From assembly GCF_013112245.1 (NCBI RefSeq), contig NZ_WVRN01000001.1:227001-291000 (forward strand): a DNA stretch of 64,000 nt, read 5' to 3'. Positions 53,113 through 61,962 of this stretch are shown one piece after another (positions within the stretch are counted from its first letter, which is position 1; each line of letters begins with the position of its first letter). Made by a program: the position numbers and the translations under genes. The DNA comes from Ruegeria sp. HKCCD4315. GTDB taxonomy: Bacteria; Pseudomonadota; Alphaproteobacteria; Rhodobacterales; Rhodobacteraceae. The notes below the pieces were generated by a model, which was not told where the DNA came from, made no database searches, and saw nothing but the letters and a program-made list of their open reading frames with translations.

Positions 53113-54215
53113 AGATCAAGTCCATTACCGTTTATCAGGTGGACCTGCCGTTAGAGCATCCCTATTGGCTGTCTGGCGGTCGGTTGAAGTTCGAAACCCT
53201 CGACGCGACGATTGTGAAAATCGAAACCGACGCCGGACTGGTAGGCTGGGGTGAGGGTACCCCATGGGGGCACACCTATGTTCCTGCCCACGGACCAGGC
53301 ATTCGCGCCGGTATCCAGACGATGGCCCCGTTCATTCTGGGTCTCGATCCGCGCAAGGTTTTGGATGTGGAACGGGCGATGGATCTGGCCTTGCCCGGGC
53401 ATCTTTACGCCAAAAGCCCGATCGACATGGCCTGTTGGGACATTGCCGGTCAGGCGGCGGAACTGCCCATTGCTGATCTGATGGGCGGCGGATCGCGCAC
53501 ACCGCGCCCGATTGCTTCGTCGGTAGGGGCAAAGACTGTCGAAGAAACCCGAGAGGTGATGGAACGCTATCGCAGCCGGGGTTACATCGCCCATTCGGTA
53601 AAGATCGGCGGCAACGTGGAACGCGACATCGCACGTGTTCGCGATGTAGAGAGCATCCGGCGACCGGGAGAGATTGTCCTGTATGACGTGAATCGCGGTT
53701 GGACGCGGCAACAGGCCCTGCGGGTGATGAGCGCCTGCGAAGACCTGAACGTTATGTTCGAACAGCCGGGTGAGACGTTGGATGATATTGCTGCGATCTC
53801 GGGGTTGCATGCCTCGCCTGTCTCTGTGGATGAAAGCCTCGTGACCTTGCAGGATGCCGCCCGGATTGCCCGCGAGGGTATTGCCGAGATCTTTGGGATC
53901 AAACTTAACCGGGTTGGTGGATTGACCAAGGCTGCCCGGATGCGGGATATCGCGCTGGCCCATGGCATCGATATGTTTGTAATGGCAACCGGCGGCACGG
54001 TTCTGGCCGATACCGAAGCACTGCATTTGGCGGCCACGATCACGGATGACAATTGCCATGCGGTATGGTCCTGTCAGGACATGATCACCGTCGACATTGC
54101 GGGCGGGCGTGGGCCGCGCAATATTGACGGTCACCTGCACTTGCCTGAAACTCCGGGGCTGGGTGTGCACCCTGATGAAAACACGCTGGGAGATCCTGAA
54201 GCCGTGTACAAATAG
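53109..54215 (+). CDS. cis-3-Hydroxy-L-proline dehydratase (enolase superfamily)
   Basis: A 368-residue enzyme very similar, as I recall it, to the characterised cis-3-hydroxy-L-proline dehydratase of Labrenzia (Roseibium) aggregata, for example in LPLEHPYWLSGGRLKFE and GEGTPWGHTYVPAHGPGIR. That enzyme converts cis-3-hydroxy-L-proline to 1-pyrroline-2-carboxylate. Metal ligands are Asp193, Glu218 and Asp241; lysines 165 (SVKIGG) and 265 (GIKLNRVGG) face the substrate. KxK is reduced to SxK. It has the same length and active-site numbering as the upstream paralogue, so the two probably arose by duplication. Confidence 0.88.
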   Translation: MKIKSITVYQVDLPLEHPYWLSGGRLKFETLDATIVKIETDAGLVGWGEGTPWGHTYVPAHGPGIRAGIQTMAPFILGLDPRKVLDVERAMDLALPGHLYAKSPIDMACWDIAGQAAELPIADLMGGGSRTPRPIASSVGAKTVEETREVMERYRSRGYIAHSVKIGGNVERDIARVRDVESIRRPGEIVLYDVNRGWTRQQALRVMSACEDLNVMFEQPGETLDDIAAISGLHASPVSVDESLVTLQDAARIAREGIAEIFGIKLNRVGGLTKAARMRDIALAHGIDMFVMATGGTVLADTEALHLAATITDDNCHAVWSCQDMITVDIAGGRGPRNIDGHLHLPETPGLGVHPDENTLGDPEAVYK

Positions 54216-54255
54216 GACTCGCACCAACGTTCTGAGATGACGGAGATCACGTGAC

Positions 54256-55527
54256 ATGTTGAAGATCCACACTCAATCCGAATGGATCGACCGTGCAAGG
54301 GCGGTATTGCCAGCGGGCGGGTTCGGCAATTTCGACCCGGGCATCGTCATCGCCCGGGGCGAAGGCAGTCGTGTCTGGGACGAAGACGGAAACGAATATG
54401 TCGACTACCTGATCGGGTCCGGCCCCATGCTGCTGGGGCATGGCCACCCCGAGGTGATGGAGGCCGTGCTGGAACAGCTTCCGCAAGGCATGACCTTCTT
54501 TGCCAATAACAGAAAGGGTATCGAACTGGCCGAAGCCATCATCGAGGCCGTTCCCTGCTGTGAACAGGTGCGGTTTGTTGCGTCAGGTGGCGAAGCTGAC
54601 ATGTATGCCATTCGGCTGGCACGGGCCTATACGGGTCGCAACAAGATCCTCAAGTTCGAGGGCGGGTACCACGGGATGAGCGCCGAAGCGCAGATGAGTC
54701 TGGCGCCCAGCCGTCGGGTCAATTTCCCTCAGGCCGTGCCCGACAGTGCCGGGATCCCAGACAGCGTCGCCGAACAGATGCTGATCGCGCCGTTCAATGA
54801 TCTTGAGGCTGTCGCGGCCTTGTTGGATGAACATGACGATGTGGCGGCGATCATGGTCGAGCCGTTGCAGCGGATCATTCCGCCCTTGCCCGGGTACCTG
54901 CAAGGGCTGAGGGATTTGTGCGACAAACACGATGTGCTGCTGATCTTCGATGAGATCGTCACAGGGTTCCGTCTGGCATATGGCGGGGCGCAGGAACGTT
55001 ATGGCGTGACCCCGGATATCTGCACGTTGGGCAAGATCACGGGTGGCGGGTTTCCTTTGGCCGCTTTGGGCGCCAGCGCCGAGATCATGAAGCATTTTGA
55101 CAAATCGAAAGTCGGTGAAGACGGCTGGTTGATGCAATTGGGCACTTTGTCAGGCAATCCTATCGCTGCGGCTGCAGGTTTGAAGACAATGGAGATTCTG
55201 CGTCGAGACGGGGCTTATGACCGTCTGCGCAGCATCGGCCGACAGCTGCAAGATATGCAGACCGAGGCGCTCAACGAAGCGGGTGTTCCGCATCGGATTT
55301 GCGGTGACGAGACTTTGTTCGACATCTATTTTACCAAGGCCGAATGCAGGGATTACCGCAGCGCCAGTCATGATGACCCTGCGCGCAACACATCATATAA
55401 CGCGGCTTTGAGGTCGCATGGGATATTCAAAGCCCCGGGCAAGCTGTACCCGTCTCTGGCGGTGACCGACGTCGATCTGAACCAGACCCGAGAGGCCGTG
55501 CGTCACGCGGTTGCGGCAATTTCCTGA
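54256..55527 (+). CDS. Class III aminotransferase (glutamate-1-semialdehyde aminomutase-like)
   Basis: A 423-residue PLP enzyme. The PLP lysine is Lys260 in LGKITGGGFP, preceded by FDEIVTGFR (231-239), and SGGEADMYAIRLARAYTG (110-127) binds the cofactor phosphate. It resembles HemL but lies in a catabolic operon 40 nt after the dehydratase gene, so it is more likely an omega- or beta-amino-acid transaminase. It could remove the amino group of a ring-opened proline derivative. Confidence 0.85.
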   Translation: MLKIHTQSEWIDRARAVLPAGGFGNFDPGIVIARGEGSRVWDEDGNEYVDYLIGSGPMLLGHGHPEVMEAVLEQLPQGMTFFANNRKGIELAEAIIEAVPCCEQVRFVASGGEADMYAIRLARAYTGRNKILKFEGGYHGMSAEAQMSLAPSRRVNFPQAVPDSAGIPDSVAEQMLIAPFNDLEAVAALLDEHDDVAAIMVEPLQRIIPPLPGYLQGLRDLCDKHDVLLIFDEIVTGFRLAYGGAQERYGVTPDICTLGKITGGGFPLAALGASAEIMKHFDKSKVGEDGWLMQLGTLSGNPIAAAAGLKTMEILRRDGAYDRLRSIGRQLQDMQTEALNEAGVPHRICGDETLFDIYFTKAECRDYRSASHDDPARNTSYNAALRSHGIFKAPGKLYPSLAVTDVDLNQTREAVRHAVAAIS

Positions 55528-55545
55528 GTGTTGCTTTAACAAAAA

Positions 55546-55577
55546 ACGGGTCGCCGTTGGTTAAAACTGCGACCCGT
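55546..55577. terminator. Terminator between the convergent aminotransferase and hemC genes
   Basis: ACGGGTCGC (55546-55554) and GCGACCCGT (55569-55577) pair perfectly with a 14-nt loop. A run of A before it on the plus strand gives TTTTTT after it on the minus strand, so it is a good terminator for hemC transcripts. A second GGGGGC/GCCCCC stem lies at 55592-55610. Confidence 0.7.
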
Positions 55578-55617
55578 CACCTTTGGAAGTCGGGGGCCAG
55601 CCTCGCCCCCTCGAATA

Positions 55618-55713
55618 CTGATTAAATCACCGCAATCTGAAAACTTTTCGATACTTTCGAGACTGACCCGACTTCCTGGTTGGTATGTCACCTTAATGCC
55701 TGATTAAATCACC
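55618..55713. repeat. Direct repeat CTGATTAAATCACC
   Basis: The 14-mer CTGATTAAATCACC occurs exactly at 55618-55631 and 55700-55713, 82 nt apart, in the short gap between the aminotransferase terminator and hemC. The function is unknown; it may mark a small local duplication or a protein site. Confidence 0.5.
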
Positions 55714-55745
55714 TTCTACAGTGACCCAGTTCACATTAGGCGAAT

Positions 55746-56711
55746 TTATTTTGATTTTTTCCAATCGAATAAATCCGGGCCTGCTTGCGCAAGCAGTTCG
55801 GCGGCCATCGCGCGGGCCATTTCCGGACCGTCTTCTATTGGGGCTGTCATATCCCGGTTGGCGGTTTCAGTTCCATCTGGTCGCAGAACCTCGCCTCGCA
55901 ACCTGAGAGTGCCGCCATCCAGCTCGGCCAGACCCGCGATCGGTGTTTCGCATGACCCGTCCAGCGCATCCAGCAACGTACGTTCGGCCGCCAGCCGTTG
56001 GCCGGTTTCCGCGTGATGTATCGCCTCAAGCATTTCTGCTGCGCGCATGTCGTCGCTGCGCCGTTCAATGCCGATGGTGCCTTGCGCGATGGCGGGCAGC
56101 ATATCGTCAGGGGAAATGGCGCTGGCCGGGACATCATCCATACCCAAGCGGCGAATACCGGCCATCGCCAAAAAGGTGCAATCTGCCACGCCATCTTCCA
56201 GCTTTTTCAGCCGCGTCTGCACGTTTCCGCGAAACTCGACCACCTTCAGATCAGGGCGGCGACTCAGCAATTGTGCCCGACGGCGCAGCGAGGAAGTGCC
56301 GACAACGGCCCCCTCGGGCAGGTCGTGGATGGAACCCAGGCGCGGTGAGATAAATGCATCCCTTACGTCTTCACGTGGCAGGAATGTATCCAGCACCAAA
56401 CCGTCGGGCTGTGCGACTGGCATGTCTTTGGTCGAATGCACGGCGATGTCGATTTCGGTGCGCAGCATCGCTTCTTCGATTTCTTTGGTGAACAGGCCCT
56501 TGTTGCCGATCTCTTTCAGCGGTCGATCAGCATCGATCATGGCGCGATTGTCACCCGTGGTTTTGATCACAACGATCTCGAATGCGTCTTCGGGCAGGTC
56601 GAAGGCATCACTCAGGCGTTGGCGTGTTTCATGGGCCTGCGCCAGCGCAAGCGGAGAACCACGGGTGCCGATTCTGAGGGGCGATGCGGGTGTGGGCAAA
56701 TTCACAGTCAT
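55746..56711 (-). CDS. hemC: Porphobilinogen deaminase (hydroxymethylbilane synthase)
   Basis: A 321-residue enzyme of the haem/chlorophyll pathway that joins four porphobilinogens into hydroxymethylbilane. Landmarks are RIGTRGSPLALAQAHE near the N terminus, VVGTSSLRRRAQLL, FRGNVQTRLKKLEDG and LDGSCETPIAGLAEL, whose cysteine carries the dipyrromethane cofactor. The start at 56711 (MTVNLP) is typical; a longer form of 12 codons is unlikely. It is divergent from hemE with about 106 bp between them. Confidence 0.96.
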   Translation of the reverse strand: MTVNLPTPASPLRIGTRGSPLALAQAHETRQRLSDAFDLPEDAFEIVVIKTTGDNRAMIDADRPLKEIGNKGLFTKEIEEAMLRTEIDIAVHSTKDMPVAQPDGLVLDTFLPREDVRDAFISPRLGSIHDLPEGAVVGTSSLRRRAQLLSRRPDLKVVEFRGNVQTRLKKLEDGVADCTFLAMAGIRRLGMDDVPASAISPDDMLPAIAQGTIGIERRSDDMRAAEMLEAIHHAETGQRLAAERTLLDALDGSCETPIAGLAELDGGTLRLRGEVLRPDGTETANRDMTAPIEDGPEMARAMAAELLAQAGPDLFDWKKSK

Positions 56712-56817
56712 GCTCACAGCTTTAGTCGCGTCACATTGCCCTGACAATGGGGGCTGCGCTTGACAAATTGCCGCCGAAGGACGACCCGTTGCGAAAACCG
56801 GATGACTGGGGGCAAAA

Positions 56818-57852
56818 ATGGCCGAGACAAAGAAACTGCTGCGGGCTCTGGCGGGTGAGGTTCAGGACGTGCCGCCGATCTGGATGATGCGCCAGGCGGG
56901 TCGGTATTTGCCCGAATATCGCGCCACCCGCGCGCAGGCCGGTGATTTCCTGTCCTTGTGCTATAACCCTGAGCTGGCCGCCGAAGTCACATTGCAACCG
57001 ATCCGGCGATATGGGTTTGATGCCGCGATCCTGTTTGCTGATATCCTGTTGGTACCGCAGGCGCTGGGCGCGGATCTGTGGTTTGTGACCGGTGAAGGCC
57101 CGCGCCTGTCGACGATCACGCAGCAATCCGAGTTTGACGTGTTGAAGCCGGTTGACGCGATTCATGAAACACTGACACCGGTTTATGAAACGGTGCGCAT
57201 TCTGTCACAGGAATTACCGTCGGAAACCACTTTGATCGGGTTTGCTGGCGCGCCGTGGACGGTGGCCACCTACATGATCGCGGGGCGCGGCACGCCAGAT
57301 CAGGGTCCCGCGCACGCGTTGCGGGAAGGGAACACCGCGCTGTTTGAGGCTTTGTTGGATCGCATCACCGCCGCAACGATCGAGTACCTGTCCGCGCAAA
57401 TCGAAGCCGGGGCCGAGGTGGTCAAGATCTTTGACAGTTGGGCGGGGTCATTGAAAGGCGAGGCGTTCCAGAAATACGCGGTCGAACCGTGCCGGGTGAT
57501 TACTCAGGCCATTAAGAAACGCCATCCAGGCATTCCGGTCATTGGATTCCCGCGTGAGGCGGGCGATGGGTATATCGGGTTTGCCAAAGCAACCGGTGTG
57601 GACTGTGTTGCGCTGGACAATTCGGTGTCGCCGGAATGGGCGGCCGAGCATGTGCAAGCTGATGGCTGTGTGCAGGGCAATCTGGCCTCGTCTCATATGG
57701 TGACGGGCGGGCAGGCGCTGGTGGACGAGACGCGACGCATTGTCGAGGCGTTCTCGAAAGGGCCACACATCTTCAACCTGGGGCATGGCATCACACCGGA
57801 TGCGGATCCTGAGAACGTGCAGCTGATGATCGACACGGTGCGTGGGCGGTAA
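56818..57852 (+). CDS. hemE: Uroporphyrinogen decarboxylase
   Basis: A 344-residue enzyme that decarboxylates uroporphyrinogen III to coproporphyrinogen III. The signature [17 protein letters not shown] (about 19-35) contains the substrate-binding arginines, and [16 protein letters not shown] follows in the middle with the FDSWAG segment later and [13 protein letters not shown] at the C terminus. It has full family length. The divergent neighbour is hemC. Confidence 0.97.
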   Translation: MAETKKLLRALAGEVQDVPPIWMMRQAGRYLPEYRATRAQAGDFLSLCYNPELAAEVTLQPIRRYGFDAAILFADILLVPQALGADLWFVTGEGPRLSTITQQSEFDVLKPVDAIHETLTPVYETVRILSQELPSETTLIGFAGAPWTVATYMIAGRGTPDQGPAHALREGNTALFEALLDRITAATIEYLSAQIEAGAEVVKIFDSWAGSLKGEAFQKYAVEPCRVITQAIKKRHPGIPVIGFPREAGDGYIGFAKATGVDCVALDNSVSPEWAAEHVQADGCVQGNLASSHMVTGGQALVDETRRIVEAFSKGPHIFNLGHGITPDADPENVQLMIDTVRGR

Positions 57853-57860
57853 ACCGGCGA

Positions 57861-57894
57861 AAGGGGGCCAGCCCCCTTCTTGGCCTGCGGCCAA
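57861..57894. terminator. Bidirectional terminator between hemE and CoA-transferase genes
   Basis: AAGGGGG-CCAG-CCCCCTT (57861-57878) is a perfect stem-loop followed by CT-rich sequence, and TTGGCC-TGC-GGCCAA (57880-57894) forms a second one. The following CCCCCGAGGTATTTTTGG looks like an intergenic motif I remember as common in Rhodobacteraceae. It separates two convergent genes. Confidence 0.65.
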
Positions 57895-57933
57895 TTCATC
57901 CCCCGAGGTATTTTTGGCCAGATGAAGAGCGGA

Positions 57934-59022
57934 TCAGCGTGGCTCTTTGAGCTGCTCGAGAATTTCCTTTGTGTGTTCACCGCGTGCGGGGCTGGGGCTG
58001 GGGTTCCATTGGTGATTAGAAAATCGCGGCGCGGCTGCGGATTGCAGGGTACCGTCGACGTCTTGCCAGCTGTTGCGGTGAGTGTTCATAGGGTGGTCCA
58101 GCGCCTCTTGCGGGCTGAGCACAGGGGCGACGCAGGCATCCGTGCCACGGAATAAGGCTTCCCAATGGTCGCGGGGTTGACTGGCGAAAATATCGGCAAG
58201 GCTTTGGGTCAGATCAGGCCAGAGTGTGCGATCATATTGGTTCTGGAAAGCGGTATCTTGAGCGAGACCCAGGATCTGCAAGAACTGGGCGTAAAACTTG
58301 GGTTCAAGGCATTGGACGGTGATGAAGCCACCATCGGCGCAGGTGTAAGTTCGGCTCCAGTGTGGGCCGTCCAGCAGGCTTTCGCCGCGCGTGTCGGACA
58401 GATTGCCTGTTTGGCGCATGGTCATCAGAAGGTTCATCATATGGGCTGAACCGTCGTAGATTGCGGCATCGACAACTGTGCCTTCACCAGTGCGTTGCGC
58501 ATGGATCAGACCGGCCAGAATACCTGCGACCAGATACATGGAACCACCGCCAATATCGCCCACCAGAGTTGCAGGTGTCTGCGGGGGTTGGCCGGGTTGA
58601 GAGGCATACCAAAGCGCGCCGGACAGGGCGATATAGTTGAGATCATGCCCGGCAGTGTCAGACAGCGGGCCATCCTGACCCCAGCCGGTCATACGACCAT
58701 AGACCAGTTTTGGGTTGCGGGTCAGGCAAGCGTCGGGGCCAAGGCCCAGTTTTTCCATCACGCCGGGGCGGAAGCCTTCGATCAAGGCATCTGCGGTGGC
58801 GATCAGACACAGGGCGGTTTCCAGGTCATCAGGGTCTTTCAGGTCAAGCGCGATGGACCGCTTGCCGCGATCCAGAAGTGAGCGTTCTGGCATTCCGGGT
58901 GTGACGGCACCGCTTTTGCGATGAATGGTTATCACATCAGCGCCCAAATCGGCCAATTGCATGGCGGCAAACGGGCCGGGACCCAGCCCCTCAATTTCGA
59001 CGACACGAATTCCTTTTAGCAT
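57934..59022 (-). CDS. CaiB/BaiF family III CoA-transferase or alpha-methylacyl-CoA racemase-like
   Basis: A 362-residue type III CoA-transferase. The opening LKGIRVVEIEGLGPGPFAAM is typical of alpha-methylacyl-CoA racemase-like members, with YGRMTGWGQDGPLSDTAGHD, containing the catalytic aspartate, in the middle. GGAGG lies 6 nt ahead of the ATG at 59022, which is preferred over the GTG two codons earlier. The gene stands alone between convergent and divergent neighbours. Transferase and racemase cannot be told apart by eye. Confidence 0.87.
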   Translation of the reverse strand: MLKGIRVVEIEGLGPGPFAAMQLADLGADVITIHRKSGAVTPGMPERSLLDRGKRSIALDLKDPDDLETALCLIATADALIEGFRPGVMEKLGLGPDACLTRNPKLVYGRMTGWGQDGPLSDTAGHDLNYIALSGALWYASQPGQPPQTPATLVGDIGGGSMYLVAGILAGLIHAQRTGEGTVVDAAIYDGSAHMMNLLMTMRQTGNLSDTRGESLLDGPHWSRTYTCADGGFITVQCLEPKFYAQFLQILGLAQDTAFQNQYDRTLWPDLTQSLADIFASQPRDHWEALFRGTDACVAPVLSPQEALDHPMNTHRNSWQDVDGTLQSAAAPRFSNHQWNPSPSPARGEHTKEILEQLKEPR

Positions 59023-59191
59023 CTGCACCCTCCGTTTCGGGCAGAGTTTGCGAGCCGGCTGCGGATTGCAAGGCGGATGTTTGATGGCGCAGATCGTCGC
59101 CTGTAAGGCAGATGTGTATCAAACGATGTTGAATTGACCTGTTATACCCAGGTTTGGCGCGATAGGGTCCACGCCAGAACGGGGAACGGAT

Positions 59192-60121
59192 ATGACGACA
59201 ATTTTGTCCATCAGAGATCTGCGCAAGTCTTACGCCGATGGGTTTGAGGCGCTGAAAGGTGTGTCTTTGGACATTGAAGAGGGTGAGATTCTTGCCCTGC
59301 TGGGACCAAACGGTGCCGGAAAGACAACCTTGATCTCGACCATCTGCGGGATCACCACCCCGAGTTCCGGTGAGGTCACGGTGGGAGGGCATGATATTCA
59401 GACCGATTACCGCGCTGCGCGCAGGATGATCGGTCTTGTGCCGCAGGAAATTGCGCTGGAACCGTTTGAGAAGGTCTGGAACACGGTGCGCCTGTCGCGG
59501 GGACTGTTCGGGCTTGGCAAAAACAATGCGCGGATCGAAGAGATTCTGCGGAAACTATCCCTCTGGGACAAACGCGACAACGCGATCAAGGAGTTGTCTG
59601 GCGGCATGAAACGCCGGGTGCTTATCGCCAAAGCATTGGCTCATGAGCCCCGCGTTCTGTTTCTGGATGAACCCACTGCCGGTGTGGATGTCGAGCTGCG
59701 AAAAGACATGTGGGAAATCGTGGCCGAGCTTAAACAGGACGGGGTCACCATCATTCTGACCACCCACTACATCGAAGAGGCCGAAGCCATCGCAGATCGT
59801 GTGGGGGTTATCGACAAGGGTGAGCTGCTGTTGGTGCAGGACAAGGACGCGCTGATGGCGCAGATGGGTAAAAAGCAAATCGAGGTCATGCTGACAGAGC
59901 CAATCGCGCAGATTCCTGACAGTCTTGCGCTGCATAATTTGACGCTGAATGGCGCGGGGGATGTCTTGATTTACACCTATGACACCCACGCGGATCGGAC
60001 GGGTATCACAACTTTGCTGAATGACGTTTCACAAGCCGGGTTGATCCTGCGGGACGTGCAGACACGGCAATCGAGTCTGGAAGAGATATTCGTCAACCTT
60101 GTATCCGGAGAAATGGCATGA
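59192..60121 (+). CDS. ABC exporter ATP-binding protein (YadG-like)
   Basis: A 309-residue ATPase. Walker A GPNGAGKT is at 38-45, signature LSGGM at 135-139 and Walker B LFLDEP at 156-161. The overall sequence and length fit the YadG group that works with ABC-2 permeases. The final part of about 75 residues lies beyond the core domain. The stop overlaps the permease start by 4 nt. The exported compound is unknown. Confidence 0.93.
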   Translation: MTTILSIRDLRKSYADGFEALKGVSLDIEEGEILALLGPNGAGKTTLISTICGITTPSSGEVTVGGHDIQTDYRAARRMIGLVPQEIALEPFEKVWNTVRLSRGLFGLGKNNARIEEILRKLSLWDKRDNAIKELSGGMKRRVLIAKALAHEPRVLFLDEPTAGVDVELRKDMWEIVAELKQDGVTIILTTHYIEEAEAIADRVGVIDKGELLLVQDKDALMAQMGKKQIEVMLTEPIAQIPDSLALHNLTLNGAGDVLIYTYDTHADRTGITTLLNDVSQAGLILRDVQTRQSSLEEIFVNLVSGEMA

Positions 60122-60879
60122 ACTGGACTGCAATTGCCGCCATCTACCGGTTCGAAATGACCCGGTTCTTCCGCACCCTCGCGCAAAGCTTTTTCTCGCC
60201 GGTTCTGTCCACGTCTTTGTACTTCGTGGTCTTTGGCACGGCTATCGGCAGTCGCATTCAAGAGGTTGAAGGCGTCTCATATGGTGCGTTTATCGTGCCG
60301 GGGCTGATCATGCTGTCGGTGGTGATGCTGTCGATTTCGAACGCGTCTTTCGGGATATATTTCCCGAAGTTTCTGGGCACCATCTACGAGCTTCTGTCCG
60401 CGCCGGTCAATTTCATCGAGATCGTGATCGGATATGTAGGTGCCGCAGCCACCAAAGCGCTGTTTGTGGGTTTGGTGATATTGGCAACCGCTACCTTTTT
60501 TGTGGATATTCGGATTGAACATCCCTTTGCCATGGCTGCGTTCCTGATCCTGTCCTGTCTCAGTTTTTCTTTATTGGGCTTCATCATTGGAATCTGGGCC
60601 AGCAATTTCGAACAGATGTCGTTGGTGCCTCAGCTTGTTGTGACGCCCCTGATATTTCTGGGGGGTACGTTTTATTCGATCTCGATGCTGCCACCGCTGT
60701 GGCAGACCATCACATTGTTCAATCCGGTCGTTTATCTGATTTCGGGGTTCCGTTGGTCTTTTTACGGGCTGGCCGATGTGCCGATTGTCTTTAGTCTGCT
60801 GGCCATTCTGGCTTTTACAGGTGTTTGTCTGGCGGTCATTGGCTGGATTTTCAAAACCGGTTGGCGCATACGCAGCTGA
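60118..60879 (+). CDS. ABC-2 type permease (YadH-like)
   Basis: A 253-residue membrane protein with six predicted helices and the ABC-2 pattern [20 protein letters not shown] and [19 protein letters not shown] in the second half. It is coupled to the ATPase gene by an ATGA overlap and forms the membrane part of the exporter. Confidence 0.92.
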   Translation: MNWTAIAAIYRFEMTRFFRTLAQSFFSPVLSTSLYFVVFGTAIGSRIQEVEGVSYGAFIVPGLIMLSVVMLSISNASFGIYFPKFLGTIYELLSAPVNFIEIVIGYVGAAATKALFVGLVILATATFFVDIRIEHPFAMAAFLILSCLSFSLLGFIIGIWASNFEQMSLVPQLVVTPLIFLGGTFYSISMLPPLWQTITLFNPVVYLISGFRWSFYGLADVPIVFSLLAILAFTGVCLAVIGWIFKTGWRIRS

Positions 60880-60992
60880 CTGTCCTTGGGCGTTGCATTT
60901 TTGCCCACCGAGTGTGGGAATTTGGTTCACGTCGCGTTTAAGGCCGGATGAGTCCCTTGTTTACGGGTTGGGGGCACTCTACATCGGCACCC

Positions 60993-61790
60993 ATGAAACT
61001 CAGCCTGCCGTTTGTCAAAAAGCACCCCTGCGTGGCCGTTGTCCGCCTGTCCGGCGCCATTGGAATGGCGGGGCGTGGGGCGTTGAACGATACAACCCTG
61101 GCCCCGGTTCTGGAAAAAGCGTTTCGCAAGGGAAAACCCGCCGCCGTGGCGATTGAGCTCAATTCTCCGGGCGGGTCCCCTGTGCAAAGTTCACTGATCG
61201 GTGCCCGGATCCGGCGTTTGTCGGAAGAGCTGGACGTGCCCGTGATTGCCTTTGTCGAGGATGTTGCTGCCTCGGGCGGGTACTGGCTGGCCGCCGCCGC
61301 GGACGAGATCTGGGCAGATGACAGTTCGGTTCTGGGCTCGATCGGAGTGATCTCGGCCGGGTTTGGCGCGCATGTCTTTCTGGCACGGCAAGGGTTCGAG
61401 CGGCGCGTGCACACGGCAGGCCAGTCGAAATCCATGCTGGATCCGTTTGCGCCGGAAAAGAAAGAGGATGTGGCCCGCCTGCAAGGTTTGTTGGGGGACA
61501 TCCATGAAAACTTCATTGACCATGTCAAAGCGCGCCGCGGTGACAAGCTGGATAGCAGTGCTGATCTGTTCACCGGTGAGGTTTGGCTGGCGCGCCGCGC
61601 GCAGGAATTGGGCCTGATTGATGGCATTGCCCACCTCAAACCCAAGATGCAGGAACGCTTTGGCGACAAAGTCAAGTTCCGCCGTTACGGTGTACGTAAA
61701 CCGATCTGGACGCGCTTTGGGGCCAGCTTGGCACAGGATGCCATCGCCGGATTAGAGGAGCGTGCAGCCTATGCGCGTTTCGGTTTGTAA
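60993..61790 (+). CDS. S49 family serine peptidase (short SppA/SohB type)
   Basis: A 265-residue peptidase with a single S49 domain. The nucleophile is Ser94 in ASGGYWLA; the general-base lysine is Lys146, 52 residues later, exactly the spacing of Bacillus SppA (Ser147/Lys199). NSPGGSP (57-63) is the substrate-binding loop. The N terminus is only weakly hydrophobic, so it may act inside the cell or at the membrane face. The start at 60993 (MKLSLPF) fits relatives; an earlier ATG at 60948 is possible. It degrades signal peptides or damaged membrane proteins. Confidence 0.88.
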   Translation: MKLSLPFVKKHPCVAVVRLSGAIGMAGRGALNDTTLAPVLEKAFRKGKPAAVAIELNSPGGSPVQSSLIGARIRRLSEELDVPVIAFVEDVAASGGYWLAAAADEIWADDSSVLGSIGVISAGFGAHVFLARQGFERRVHTAGQSKSMLDPFAPEKKEDVARLQGLLGDIHENFIDHVKARRGDKLDSSADLFTGEVWLARRAQELGLIDGIAHLKPKMQERFGDKVKFRRYGVRKPIWTRFGASLAQDAIAGLEERAAYARFGL

Positions 61791-61962
61791 CGTGATCATC
61801 AAGGCCGTCACCCTTTTCCTGATTGCCATGGGCGTATTGGCAATGTTCGGTAAGCTTCGCTTTCCCGGGCAAAAGAAATTGAGTTCGGTGAAATGTCCGC
61901 GCTGCGGCCGGTATCGTATCGGCAAAGGCCCCTGCGCCTGCGAAAAGGGAGGCCGGACTTGA
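61771..61962 (+). CDS. Small membrane-anchored protein with a CPRCG/CAC zinc-ribbon-like end
   Basis: A 63-residue protein: one hydrophobic helix (about 7-24) followed by GKLRFPGQKKL and a cysteine-rich tail, CPRCGRYRIGKGPCAC, that could bind a metal. Similar small proteins are, as far as I recall, kept in many Rhodobacteraceae. It overlaps the end of the S49 gene and the start of the CaCA gene, so it is part of the same operon. Its function is unknown. Confidence 0.75.
   Translation: MRVSVCNVIIKAVTLFLIAMGVLAMFGKLRFPGQKKLSSVKCPRCGRYRIGKGPCACEKGGRT

Noticed and set aside
53151..54272. A 373-codon minus-strand frame opposite the cis-3-hydroxyproline dehydratase gene
   Set aside because: Antisense to an enzyme with all catalytic residues in place; no domain or ribosome site.
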